Shown here piece after piece: positions 1-11,850 of a stretch of DNA of 64,000 bases. The notes under the pieces were generated by a model. The model did not search any database, was not told the origin of the DNA, and saw nothing but the letters and a program-made list of their open reading frames with translations. Where the stretch lies: positions 37,835,869 through 37,899,868 of the forward strand of contig NC_046683.1 of assembly GCF_009870125.1 (NCBI RefSeq). Reading direction: 5' to 3'. Made by a program: the position numbers and the translations under genes. Position 1 is the stretch's first letter, and each line of letters opens with the position of its first letter. Source of the DNA: Drosophila pseudoobscura. Its lineage: Eukaryota > Arthropoda > Insecta > Diptera > Drosophilidae.

Positions 1-3000
1 GGCTGATGTTAATTTCAAGTTTATATAAATTATTTGCAGAGTGTGTTAACAAGAGTTGGTCAAATATTTGCACGGCTATTTGGCACTGTCCGTGTCAAGA
101 AGGCTGTGCCGGGCCTGGGCCTGGGGCTGGGGCTGGGGCTGGCTTGGCTGGGACGTAGCTCCACAGAGTAGTAGCCACACACGGCGTATGAGTAATAAAG
201 TCAACCTGCCAACACGATCATCATAATAATCATCAGAAGCAGAGCAGAAGAGCACTGCACGGCACGGCACGGCACAGGCACAGGCACACGGCAGAACAGC
301 CGCAAAATTGTTGTGCAAACGATCACAACACGATATCAAAATAAAAAACAGCAGCCGTAGCAGCAGTAGCCGCAGCAAGAGCAAAAGTCAGAGAGACAGC
401 CAGACAGAAAGCCAGACAGACAGCGAAATTTGTTTTTGTAGATGCAACAAGCAGCGTCAACAGCCTCGAATACTTGTCGAAAGGAGTTGGCAGTCTTTAA
501 GGCAGTCTCCGAAAATGAATTACAAATAAAACGTATATATAAACACACAAATAAGCAAGCAATGCAAAAAAAAATTAAAACAATAATGTTTTGTTTAATA
601 GCCAGCAAAAGGGCGAAAGTTTCGTCTGAAAAGGAGCGCCCAATAATAAAAAGGAAGTTTTTATCAGAAAGTCAAATGGAAATGTATGGCGTGAGTCACA
701 CTCTGCGTATATCTATGTACATATACATACATATACATATATTTATCTTTACATATACATACATATATTTATATTTATATTTATATCTGTATCTATGTAC
801 ATATATCTCTTTCAGAACGTTTGGAGGAGTATCTATCTTTTAGGAGTATCTAGAACTTGTAGAACTTGCTTGGAAGTTTGATTTGAATTCGATTGATTAA
901 TTCTTGAGTGTCCCATAAAATGTCCTTAATATCTGTGTGTTTTTTCGTTGCTAGTTATTGTTCTTGTTAGTTCTTGTCTTTGCATGTTAGGTGATGCGGA
1001 ACATCAACCAAATAATTCATTTTTGATGTTTTTCCTACATGCTTATATTTGATTTAAATAATTCAAAAAGTCCCAACCCCCATTGATTGACTCAAATTAA
1101 GTACGAATATTTAGTTACATAATTGCTTTTCGTAAGGTTTAATTAGCCAATAAACTAAAATAACAGGCAAACTGTTGAATTAATGGCCAGAATATTTTTG
1201 GCTTCTATTGTACTTAGTTAGTGCATTGATTTCGTTGACTAATTTATTATGAGTGGCTGAATACCGTTTGCAAATGTTGCTTAATTATTCTAGCTAAACG
1301 GTGCCCTTTAAAGTTATATAAGAGCCCATAAGGAACCGCTGCTTGTTTTTTACAATTAAAATTACTTCGGCGGCGACTCCGGATTCTGCTGCAATCAATT
1401 TTTGATAATTACATTCAAAGAGGGTTTAGGAAGCCCCACTTCTGAGTGTACGAGTGCTTCTCGACCTGATGAATGCGCCTGCGGATATGACTGTATCTGT
1501 ATATGTACCTGTGTGTGTATATGCTTGGAGATATTTGCGGAAGTGCATTGATTTTCCACTCAAGTGGGCACTTGACTAGCCGCTGCCTTCGCCTTCGCCT
1601 TCGCCGCTGTCTGTCGTTGTGAATTGATTTTCTCACCTCTATTGACTTAACTTTTTTGTGTTTTTTCGCTTTGCGCTGCGCTCGAAAAATGTTAATTAGT
1701 TTTTTTTCCCTCCAACCACTTTTAATTAGAACTAAGTATTAGTATTTCAGTTTGTCTGTTTGTCTGTTTGTCATAGTTTGCGCTCGCTGCTATTTTTTCT
1801 AGGTGATTTGTTATCGTAACAACATTTATGCAAATCGCCATTGGAAGTCGGCAATTTTTGTGCGGATTTCCGCCTGAAACGCATCTTCATGCGAATTAAG
1901 CTCAAGCTAAAAGCGGAGTCGGACTCGGACTCGGAGTCAGAGTCAGAGTCAGAGTCGGAGTTGGTCCCACTGGACCGCCAGTGAAAGTTTTCTATGCTGA
2001 TCCGCTACGGATCGCCGGCCTCTCTGGGGGATGTGAATGTGTGCAAGATGTGTGAGCTGCCTGCTTTATAAGTCTCTCTCGGCCATTGAAAAGCTGCGCA
2101 TGTTCGACGAGCGCTTAAATAACCCCCATGCAGTGCGCATGCCAACATCACGAACGAATCCAGCAGATACGAGGCGTCACATGACCATTTTCGGCCACCA
2201 CCGCGGCCGCATGGTATCTGTAGATGCAGTCAATGCATGGCTCTATTCTCTATTATCTATGGTGTTGTGGGTGTGAGCAGGACAAATGCAGTGGACCACC
2301 CTTCTCGAAGCGCGAAGCTGACGTCAACTGCACCTGGTCCTCCCCTGAATGTAATGATCTCTCGATCGTACGGATAGGACTCAGTGTTATGTTATGTTCA
2401 TCTGGATCCGTTCCTGATCTCTCGAGCCCTCCACGACTTCTCCTCGAAAGTGGGGGGAATAACCCCAGCTTTGAATTTATTAGAATTGGCTAACGACTTC
2501 CAAGAGTTTTCCTTTGTTTGGATTCGCTTCGTTATTTTTTTTTTGTTTGCGGGTGGGCCTCGCACAAGCCGCAAAAGCTTATGCAATTTGTTTGTTTATT
2601 ATTAACATTTGGCTGGGGTTTCTGTCCCTTCTGGCAGTCAAAAATATAAATTTACTGCTTACATGTACATATTACATTACATGTGTACATATACATACAA
2701 GGGGATGCAACGACTGGTGCATCGCACTATATACTATACTCAATATTTTGATAAACAGAATTTACTATGGTCTAGTTTTGTCAATCTTATCGGAATTTCG
2801 AAACTAATGGGTCCACTACGAGTAATGGAATTGGCACAACTGAGAGCTTGCTGTGAGACCATTTGCGCAGTTTATTTTGACGGACTGTTTTTTCTTTAAT
2901 TGTTGAATTTTGTGATTCATCTCTAAGGCAGCTGTTGGAAAACTGTTCTACGGGTTGACGAACAGTACTAATTTTGTGCTTTAGTACTAAACACTTCAAT
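1..3000. other. Gene-free AT-rich DNA
   Basis: I see no supportable gene here. Open frames are short, AT-driven or lie in low-complexity sequence such as the TATATAC-type tract near 705-805. A GAGTC/GGACTC hexamer run lies at about 1916-1962. The stretch could be intergenic or intronic to a gene outside the window. Confidence 0.6.
1916..1962. repeat. GAGTCN hexamer microsatellite
   Basis: Consecutive units of GGACTC, then GAGTCA, then GAGTCG run for about 45 bp. It is a simple tandem repeat with no associated gene. Confidence 0.8.
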
Positions 3001-3159
3001 ATTTTGTTGTAAAATAAATTAAACAAATCTCACACTTCGCCAGAATTTTCTGCATTCACCGTTTAAGTCCTTTCGGGCTACAGCACTTCGAAATACGAGA
3101 ACTAGTTCGAACTTACGAGTATACTTATGTATATTCCAATATAACAATAGCATAACAGC

Positions 3160-4235
3160 TTCACTTACCGTTATATCTCTTGGTAAAACGCAATCGCAAC
3201 TCTTATACGTGTTCGCGAGATCTCTCTCTCTCTCTCTCTCTCTCTCCCGTGTGCGTATGTTGAAAAGCCCAAAACAGGATGCGCCGCTTTGCCGCTAAAC
3301 GAAAAAATCCACTTCCGTCTTTTAATACGCTGCTTGTGTGCGTATGCGTGCGCCCGAATGTACGCGTGTGTGGTATATGTGAGCTCGTTTTTTTTTTTTT
3401 TTTTTTGTAAATTATGATATTAAATTGCTGCTCTTTGCAATTAAATGTTATGTAATTGGATTTTGTTGTTTAAGGCTTGCTGCGCTGGACGTTTCGGAGC
3501 TGGTGGCCGCGTCGAAAAACAATTGTTCTAAATGTTAAGCAGAAAGCGGGGCTCAGTTCTTGGCGGGGGCGAGTAGCTTACATTTCCGTTCAAGTTGTTC
3601 AACAGAAAAAAAAATTATATATTTTCGGGTATTTGCCAAACAACAAATTTCAGCAGGATAATCGATCAACAGGATCCGGGAAATATTTCACAATTTCAAG
3701 ATTCTCGCAGTCACATTAAAGTCTCTCCTTCTGGTGAAAACGTCTGAGGAGCTGAAGAGCTTTCCTCTTCAGAATATTTATTTGATTTTGGCTCGAGCTG
3801 ATTTTTTATTGGAATTTTGTTGTTAACAAAAACACGACCAACTCGAAAACGCACAAAAACGGTATTAAAAGCCGAGACTAAATTTAACTTTGCAAGTAAT
3901 TTACGGCGCGACTTGGAGCGCGAGCGGAGTGCCGCACGAACCCGATCTCGGGTCCGAATCCAAGTCCGAGTCTGAAGCGAACCGCGGCGAACACGGCACG
4001 AGCACGAAGCCGGAGCGCAAGAGACCAGAGGAGCTTCCAGAGCAGGTGGAGGTGACAGAGAGAGCGTCGCTGTCGGCGGAGTTCACTTCACTTTTGCACT
4101 TGTTTCTGCTGACAATTCAGCTGCTGATGCTGATGAGGCGGGGGATCGCTGCTGCTGTTGGCAGATGCGGACAGATAGCTCTCTGACACTGGGCCCAAAA
4201 CAGCTGCTCGTTATCGATGTTAGCGGTTAGCGGTT
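3160..4235. promoter_or_regulatory. Possible GAGA-type promoter/5' leader region
   Basis: A (CT)n tract at 3220-3247 gives a run of GAGA-factor type sites, followed by a locally GC-richer stretch to about 4235 with a T run at 3388-3406 and an initiator-like TCAGTT near 3551. On the minus strand a good splice donor (exon base 3169, then GTAAGTGA) lies just downstream of the GA run. On the plus strand the GC-rich part resembles a fly 5' leader. The direction and the gene served are not decidable from the window; this is inference from composition and motifs only. Confidence 0.25.
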
Positions 4236-4239
4236 GGCT

Positions 4240-4640
4240 GCTGGCTAATCGTGGATTGTGGCTCTTTTAACGCTGATCGCTGGATCTGCTGCTGGCGTTG
4301 TTGGCGTTCGGCTGGGGAATGATGTTGGCTTAAAGCCCACCGCTACGTAATATACGCTCAGATCCTGTTTGCATGCCGTCAGCGTCGTAGCTGGCGTTGA
4401 CGCTGGCGCTGGCGTTGGCTTCGGCGCTGCCGCTGCCGCTGCCGTTGGCGCTGGCACCCGAAGAGCTCTGACGCTGGGAAGAGAGCGGTGCACTGATCAC
4501 GAGCTTTTTCGGTTTCTTTTTCGTTGCTGTTGCGGTTGCGGTTGTCGATTGTGTTTGATTTCGGCTTTTTCTTCTGCTCAGATTCGAGCTGAGTGTTGTG
4601 TGTGGGTGTTCCTCGACTGCGCAGCATCGCACAGTGGGTA
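4240..4640. other. Low-complexity GC-rich block open in several frames
   Basis: A GCTGGC/GCCGCT-like codon repeat (about 4388-4455) leaves frames open on both strands, which read as Ala/Gly-, Ser/Ala- or Gln/Arg-rich peptides. No frame has convincing splice signals or recognisable domains. The open frames are probably a by-product of the repeat. A TATAAAA string lies at about 4639. Confidence 0.5.
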
Positions 4641-6224
4641 TAAAATCGTTAGAATTGCACTAAAATAGAGAATAACTGGCAGAATAACTTGTTCTATTAT
4701 TCTCTACAAGGTTTTCATTTATACTCGTCTGAACAGCAAAGTGGCATACATTCTTTAAAAAAACTGATCCAAAAAAATCCTGTTAAATTTTGTGTTCGCC
4801 TTATCTGAGGTTCTTAGAAATCTTCCTTAGTAGCCGTATTGTAATACTGGATTCGGTTTTTGGGGAAAGCTAAATTCAAAGAGAATATACAGAGATAATT
4901 GGTTCCAAGAAATACATATGTACATATGTACATATGTAACCTGTATTGCACCACTGTGCCCAAGTCCACTGCGCAGCATCGCTGCCTCGCGGCTCGAACG
5001 GGCCTCGAACATGTTCGATACTAGCTGTGGCTCGACATTCTGTGGGGTTCACATTGCCAACCAATCGCTTGAAGCGGCGCTTTTCAACTTTCATTAGAAA
5101 TTATTGGATTCCGACGCCACGCCTCCTTCAGCAGGCTGCGTGTGTGTAGGTGTATGTGGACGGAAATTGGATTTGTGTGTAGCGACGACGGGACGTTCAG
5201 TTAGCACATACAAATACGATAATTTGCGATAATTACTGTTAATGAAAGAGATGAAAAAACATTTGGCGAAACGCCATTGATAGATAGTCCATCTCCTTCT
5301 CTGGTCCCTCTGGTCCCTCTGTGTTTTAGTGTGTCACCGTAGGCGAGTGCGTCAATTGTTTAATGCAAGACAACAAACAAACAAACAATGCCTCCCATCC
5401 ACATCCTCACATCCAACATCTCCTTCTACATCCAACAAAAGCCGATCGAAAGAGGCAGCGGCAGCCTCAACAGGCCCGACAGCCATCAAGCAATTTTTAT
5501 CGTCTCATTTTTAATTTATTAATTTATTATTTGTTTGCTTGAATGAACGACACTGTTGTTTATTGTCGTCCCCAACCCTATCCGCTCCTCCGTCCCCCAT
5601 TGTGTTCGTGTCTCAATTTTGGTTCTAGCTTTTCGTCATATTTTTTGTGATCGCGTCTTATCGCCGTCATCGCAAAACGTCACGAGATCTGTCAGGCATC
5701 GATATTGATATAAATACATTCATACAAACATACATATGTACATATGTATGCACACATGTGTGTGTATACGCGAATATATATCGATCTATCAACATCGCGT
5801 ATCCGTAATGTTTTTCGCTTCTTCGTGCTCGAATCTGGTTAGAATTTTGGTGACTTATTTCTTTATTTCGGTTTTACTCGGTCGTTCCTTTCATTTCTGG
5901 GCATATTGAATTTATCATAAATATATAGAGAATTTCATGAATCAAATAGATAAAATAAACTTAAAACCTTTTTTGGTGAGAAATCAACTTAAATCATGTT
6001 TTATTTGGCTCATACATGTATGTACATACATAAATATAACTTTCTAATTTATATTATGTTATATTATACAAATAATAATATAAATAAATATAAATAAGAT
6101 CTTAGACGCAAACAGTCCTTAACGAGCGGAAAGGTTGTGAGTCGCAGCTCTCTTTTACCAGAAAACGCACACTGCACCAGGAAGAGTGTGCAAAAGAGAA
6201 GGAATGACTAAGCTCGTGGAAGGC
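4641..6224. other. Non-coding DNA
   Basis: Nothing gene-like was found. The stretch contains TACATATGTA tracts near 4914-4938 and 5730-5750 and AT-rich sequence around 5900-6110. Confidence 0.6.
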
Positions 6225-6509
6225 GTTGCGTAGCCACTGCAGTTTCATTTGTTCCTCCTGAGTACAATAATAGCCCGTTCTGATCCATATTCGGCAATTT
6301 GGTTAGATAAATATGGTTATTCTTAATTATTCTACGTATTGTCCTATCTCACCACAGATTTTAATCTGTTGCGTAGCCACTGCAGTTTCATTTGTTCCTC
6401 CTGAGTACAATAATAGCCCGTTCTGATCCATATTCGGCAATTTGGTTAGATAAATATGGTTATTCTTAATTATTCTACGTATTGTCCTGTCTCACCACAG
6501 ATTTTAATC
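6225..6509. repeat. 143-bp tandem duplication in a mini-me remnant
   Basis: Two head-to-tail copies (6225-6367 and 6368-6509) begin GTTGCGTAGCC and end ATTTTAATC. They are almost identical, with one visible A/G difference near the end (CCTATCTCACC versus CCTGTCTCACC). The sequence leads directly into degenerate mini-me-like sequence (CTTTGTGGAGGCGGAAGG, about 6510-6620), so the duplicated unit is probably a rearranged piece of that repeat. Confidence 0.9.
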
Positions 6510-9500
6510 CTTTGTGGAGGCGGAAGGGGTGTGGCAAGATTTTAAAACAAATGACTCAGTGTGATGTCACAGGAGCCTAAAAACAAAACATGGTGGCTCT
6601 AGTGCTTTACAGTATCATTTTCACTGGTGGCGTATAAATATGTAAATATGTATGTATATATGTACATATGTATGTGGGTACATATAGTGTATGTGTGTCT
6701 ATCGGTGTGCCAATTTATAGTGACCCTCAGCTAATTTTTAATTTATTCATTAGCCTGTTAACGCCATTCCATTTGCGGTCCCCGATAAGTCCCCAGCCTC
6801 TAGCGTCCAGCTCCAGCTCCAGTTTTAATTGGGCGTACATAAAACAATCTGCACTGATCTGCCCCAAGCTGATTCTGCCAAGATCGAATGCGATTAATAA
6901 TATGTATATGTGTATGTCTGTACGCACATACGAGTATGTACAATTATCTCGGGTAGACTGATTTAATTAGCCTCTTGAATGCGTCACCCGGATGCATATC
7001 GTAGACGTGGACTAAGGGGAGTGCGATGCCACTGCCACTAACGGCAAATGAGTACCAACTTAATGTAATGAAACTAATGAAATTTCCGTAGAGACCACAT
7101 GATAGCAGTAACTTCGATGGGGTGCTAATTGGTGGCACAACACGTGCTAAGGCCTCCACGCCACATTCTCGTACTACACACTGTTCTAAGTATAGTCACC
7201 TGCCGTCCGGCCACTTTTCGCTGCCGATTAATCAAATGTGTGTGAAATTGCACAACCTGGCCTAATGGCAATGACAAAAAAACCCCGAAGCGAACAGCAG
7301 AAAAACAAAGAAGCTACCCAAGTCATCGCAAGATACTTAAATCTTGCTGTATTATGGGTCTGACTAACCAAAAGATAAGGCCCGCTATCTACACTTGGAG
7401 CTTTCCACTCGCATCTGTGTATCAGATACGGGTGGGAGCAGTATATCGCATTCGGGGTGGTTCGTTTTTTGCAGTGTCCTCGCCCTAACCCACTCTGACT
7501 AACCCGCTGACGGATGGATGTTGCTTGGGCGATAAGAATGCGTTAGAACTTCTGGATCTTCTTGCCAGAGTTCTGTTTGTGTTGGACTTTACCAAATTGC
7601 AAATCATTTTATGATCACCAAACTGTAAATCTATTTCCAAGAAAGCGACAAAACCCTTGTCAGCACGCACGCCTGGATAAATGTACATACATACATATGT
7701 ACATATGTATATGTACATGAACATATGTATATCTGAGCGATCCACTAATACTAATATGGGTCAGTGGCAACGTGTATTTGTCTTAGCGACCCATGCTGCC
7801 GCACTTGAATTTGTAATAACCTCTTCAAGTTCACTGCCTCGGCTGTCGGTGTCCCCGTAAATACATATATATCTGTGTTTTGGTATCGTACTCATTATAG
7901 GGCCGAACTCATCTGATCTGAACCATAATCTGGTACTCCTTAATTTAGCTAGATTAGAGATTCAAACATTTTTTTCGGAAGTTTGAGTTTTGGAAAGTAA
8001 ACAGTATTTCTAGTGTCAACTTATCTTGACAAAATCGGTGCAGGTTCCATTCATCTTAGTTCGAATTGCAGAAAATTCTGGTCAGATAATTACGATGGCA
8101 TGTCCAAGGAAAAAGTTTTACAAATTGCTGAGAATTCATCATCTGCATTTACGGTTTCTCCAAAATTTATTAAGAACAACTCACACGAAAGCCACAACTT
8201 CGCACTAAGACGATTGCAGACCCAGGTCCGCTCCATCCCAGACCCAATGGGTTTGAGTCCGCTTCAATCCGAGTTCAGCTCTGAGTCAACGATTTTGTGA
8301 ATTTTGAGGTATGAACTGCGAGGAAATCAATTCAAAGGTAATAATATACATACATACATATAAACAGATATATGTACAACCAGAGAAAAGCTGTGAAGGG
8401 TCAAATGAGCATAATAGAAGCAGAGAAAGACGGTGACTAGTGACGGTGAGAACCCTTTTTTTAGTGTACTGTAATCTCTTAAACATTGCAAACATTCTAA
8501 AATTGTGTTCTTCTTGTACAAACTGTTGCTTTTATTATTGAATACATACATATGTACAAATATGTATATGCAAATTGGAAGAGGTCAATTAATTTTCCAT
8601 TATCTTTTGTACTTACATATTGTATGTAGTGTGTGCTATTTCTAAAATTCCCTTTGGGGCTCTGTACTGCGATCTATTTTTGCATACAAAGCGAGGTCCT
8701 GATTTCAACTATCAAGAAGCATTAATTGAAAAAGGAGTGCGACTTGCAACATTCTAATGACATTTACATATATAAGTTAATGGAGTTGTTGATGCGTAAG
8801 GCATCCAAAATTGTACCCAATTGTTTCGCCGATTTACCTGCCCGTTACAACTAGATTTAACTGTTATACTCCTCGTGCTTGGTTCTGTACAGCTGTATAG
8901 AGCCCATAGCTCGAGTATTGCAATTGCCCAACCCACGTCCCACGCCAAAGCCAAGAAAGTCGACGAGAGCAACGGTAAAGCAGTCTAGACTAGCGAGTGT
9001 TGCAGGGACTAACGGTGAGAGTGATACCGGGAACTATGGTTCTGGGCCGGGATGGTATCGAATAATGTTGTGTTGACTGGTACGTACGTGTACCGCTACG
9101 CTGGTCCGCTTAGAGCTATTAGCCAGCAGTAGGGCCATCAATCTTCCAATTGTCGTTTCTCCTCTATTTTGGCTTCAACTCTCTGAGGGGGAGATCTGTT
9201 TAAAGCTCACCCACAGCCCCACCAGCAGCACTCGAACCCGGTTGTCTTGGCGCCTCCGATCGCAATCGGAAAATGAGTGACAAAACCAGTAAAAAAATAT
9301 ATATGTTTGCGCAACGCCGCCGTTTTGAATACTCTTCCGGATTTCCTAATGTCTAGATCAAGTTAAAGATTTATGTATATTGACCAGTAGGAAACGTAAC
9401 CACTTACAAGTGAGATACAATTTATTTTGTTGGGGTAATTGAAGCATCAATGCCACATCAATGGGAAAAAATAAATCGATGTTCATCACATTTGCCGGAC

Positions 9501-11485
9501 ATTGTTAAGAAGCTCAATGATTAACATTCGGAAAATCCAAATATCTCTCATACGTACTTGTACGTACAAAATTTCAGAGATTTTCCGTATATTTGGATAG
9601 AGTTTGACGCGAATCGGACAAGGGTCTCTAAAATCACTAAGAATACAATGCTCACGTTAAGTTCAAGGACCGTTTACAACTTCCCAGAGTGCATGTATAG
9701 CTAGCATGTGTGGTCGCAGTTAAAGCACTCTCTGTTAGAGTATGTAAATAAATATTATTCAAACTGGCAAGACTTCGGCGCTGGCACCAGTGCCAGAGAC
9801 GGCAGCGCGCAAACAGCCTTAAACCGCTTGAGGCCGGTTCAAACTAGAATCGGTGGACCGTTCGTTCGATCCGGACAGGCCCGTCCCGGCTGAGTTCAGT
9901 TCGGTTCGGTTCGGTTAAGTTCGGTTGGGTTGGGTTGAGTTAAGTTGGCTTCGTCCAAGCTGGCTTGGCTTGGCTTGAGTTGGTTATCGTCTTTGTGGGT
10001 ATTAAATATTGAAAACGAGCCTAACCAACTAACAGGCTCAATGTGACAACATTCGTTGATTTACAGAACTGCACCTGACAAAGAAATTCCCCAGGTCAAA
10101 AACGACTTTAAGACTTTACTAAGGAAGCGCAATGGTTGACCCAAATACGATTATTGCCAGCCCAGCACATTGTATATACGAGTAGTGCTGGCCGGAGGGA
10201 TCTTCTAAGGCAAGAACGTATAGTAGAAAATATAGAATATTTTACCATCTAAGGATTCAAAAATTATCATTAGTAAACTTTGTTGACGTTTCTCTTGGGT
10301 GGAAGAAATAGATAAAGAAAATTAAATAAAAATGACAGCACCTGAACATGGCATTTCATTTAAATCATTATTATTATTCAAGGAGTAAAACTAAAATAAA
10401 AAGCATTCAGATTGAATTGAATTGAATTTATGCTTTAGGTAAATGTAAGTTCTTATGTACATATGTACATATGTATATACCCCTCAAGAACGAGCTCAGC
10501 TCCACCCCAATAAAAAAATCATGTCGCATAATTTTCAATGGACCGCAATCGACATAACTCATACGCCGCGTGTTCCAAATGGAGGTTAAAAGCCAATGCA
10601 GTCAGTGCAGTGCAAGTTACAGTGTCTATAAATAAATCTTTGGCCCAGGCCCAGGCACAGACCCGGGCCCGGCCGCGCAGCCGCAATGCAATCGAAAACT
10701 GGTCTGGTGGGTCTGGGTCTCGGCAGCGGCAGCACCAGCACCAGCACCAGCTTTAGCGGCGTGACATGGGGCATGGGCATCGCCTCGATTGGATCCAATC
10801 TGATCTGAGCAACCTCTGCAGTTGCATGTTCGTACAGAAGAACAGCAACAACAGCTGAGGCAAAAAGCTTAAGTCTACATTAATATATTTCGACAGAAAA
10901 ACATTTCTTCGCTGGTTGTATATTTTGGCATCCATGATGGTCAAGGACGTATTCGTACATTAACCAGGTTTGACTCGGGGAGAAGGAACGCCGGAGACAA
11001 AGGGAATGCAAGCAATTAAATAAACCCAACTGGTTGTTTTCCACTCCGATTTATGGAGGGGCAGGGTGTAGGATGTAACATATGTATGTAGTTGTTTATG
11101 AAGTGAAGAGGTGAAGAGGTTAAAGGGTCAAACGGAATGTTGGAGAGAAGAAAATTATAAATACCTACTGACAGTGGATATTTGCATTGATGAAAAGAGG
11201 GAACAAACAAAACTTGGAAAAAAAGAAATTGAAGAAATCTTATATCTTAAATCCCGAAAACCACTCTGTTCTTGATTCCGAAAGCGAATTCTTGGTTTTA
11301 GAAAGTTGCTCCTCAGTGCAGATTCAGTGTTGCTTTATTCTGTGGCTTGTAGGAAAGGCGGCCGAGAAGCAGATGCCATGTGGCATGTGCTCATGTGTTC
11401 ATCCGTCTATCTGTCACGTTTGACACCTGCTTCTCAGAAATTATCCGACCTCTGGCGATATCACACTGAGTAAAGTTTTTTTTTC
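6510..11485. other. Non-coding, microsatellite-rich DNA
   Basis: No supportable gene. Degenerate mini-me sequence runs to about 6620. TACATATGTA tracts occur near 6640-6672, 7680-7735, 8348-8376, 8544-8566, 10456-10476 and 11070-11088. A GGTTC/TTGGC-type minisatellite lies at 9895-9990. A short stretch with splice-like borders at 8893-8974 is discussed as a finding. Confidence 0.55.
9895..9990. repeat. TTCGG/TTGGC pentamer-type minisatellite
   Basis: Runs of GTTCG, then GTTGG, then GGCTT units extend for about 95 bp. The units drift gradually, as expected of slippage-generated sequence. Confidence 0.75.
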
Positions 11486-11850
11486 CCATGCCCCTTCACT
11501 ACCCCTCAAAGAGTGAAAATCTGTGGCATTCACAATTTAAAGATAAAAAGAAACTGAGATGCAGCTTCATAGAGAATGATCATACATACGAGTATCTACT
11601 AGATTGCCGAATTTGGATCAGTTGGGATCATTATTATAGCCATAATGATGAATTTCCAGTGGTTGACTCTCAGCCTCGTGCTAGCTCTCTCTCTCCTACA
11701 CTCCCACGTCCAGTATGCATCCCCCCCGTGTAAGCGAGTGGGCGAGTGAGCAGGATTGTATTGTGTACGTTACATAAACCATGAAATTACATATGAATGT
11801 ACATTGTACATACATACTTACAGATATGTTATACTGACTGAGTACCGAGA
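11486..11850 (+). mobile_element. Mini-me/DINE-1-like repeat fragment
   Basis: The segment at 11500-11600 matches the internal part of the mini-me copies at 21.9 and 24.5 kb (GAAAATCTGTGGCATTCAC and the following AATGATCATAC block). The motif ATACTGACTGAGTACCG near 11830 matches their right end. The middle has diverged or been replaced. Confidence 0.6.

Noticed and set aside
442-843. 133-codon plus-strand open frame
   Set aside because: The second half is translation of a TATATAC/TTTATAT microsatellite, and there is no domain or splice support.
4330-4632. Ser/Ala-rich minus-strand frame
   Set aside because: It starts at GTG, lies in a GC-rich codon repeat that opens several frames at once, and has no usable donor in the right phase.
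9860-9880. GTTCGATCC string like a tRNA B box
   Set aside because: There is no matching A box or cloverleaf arms at the right spacing.
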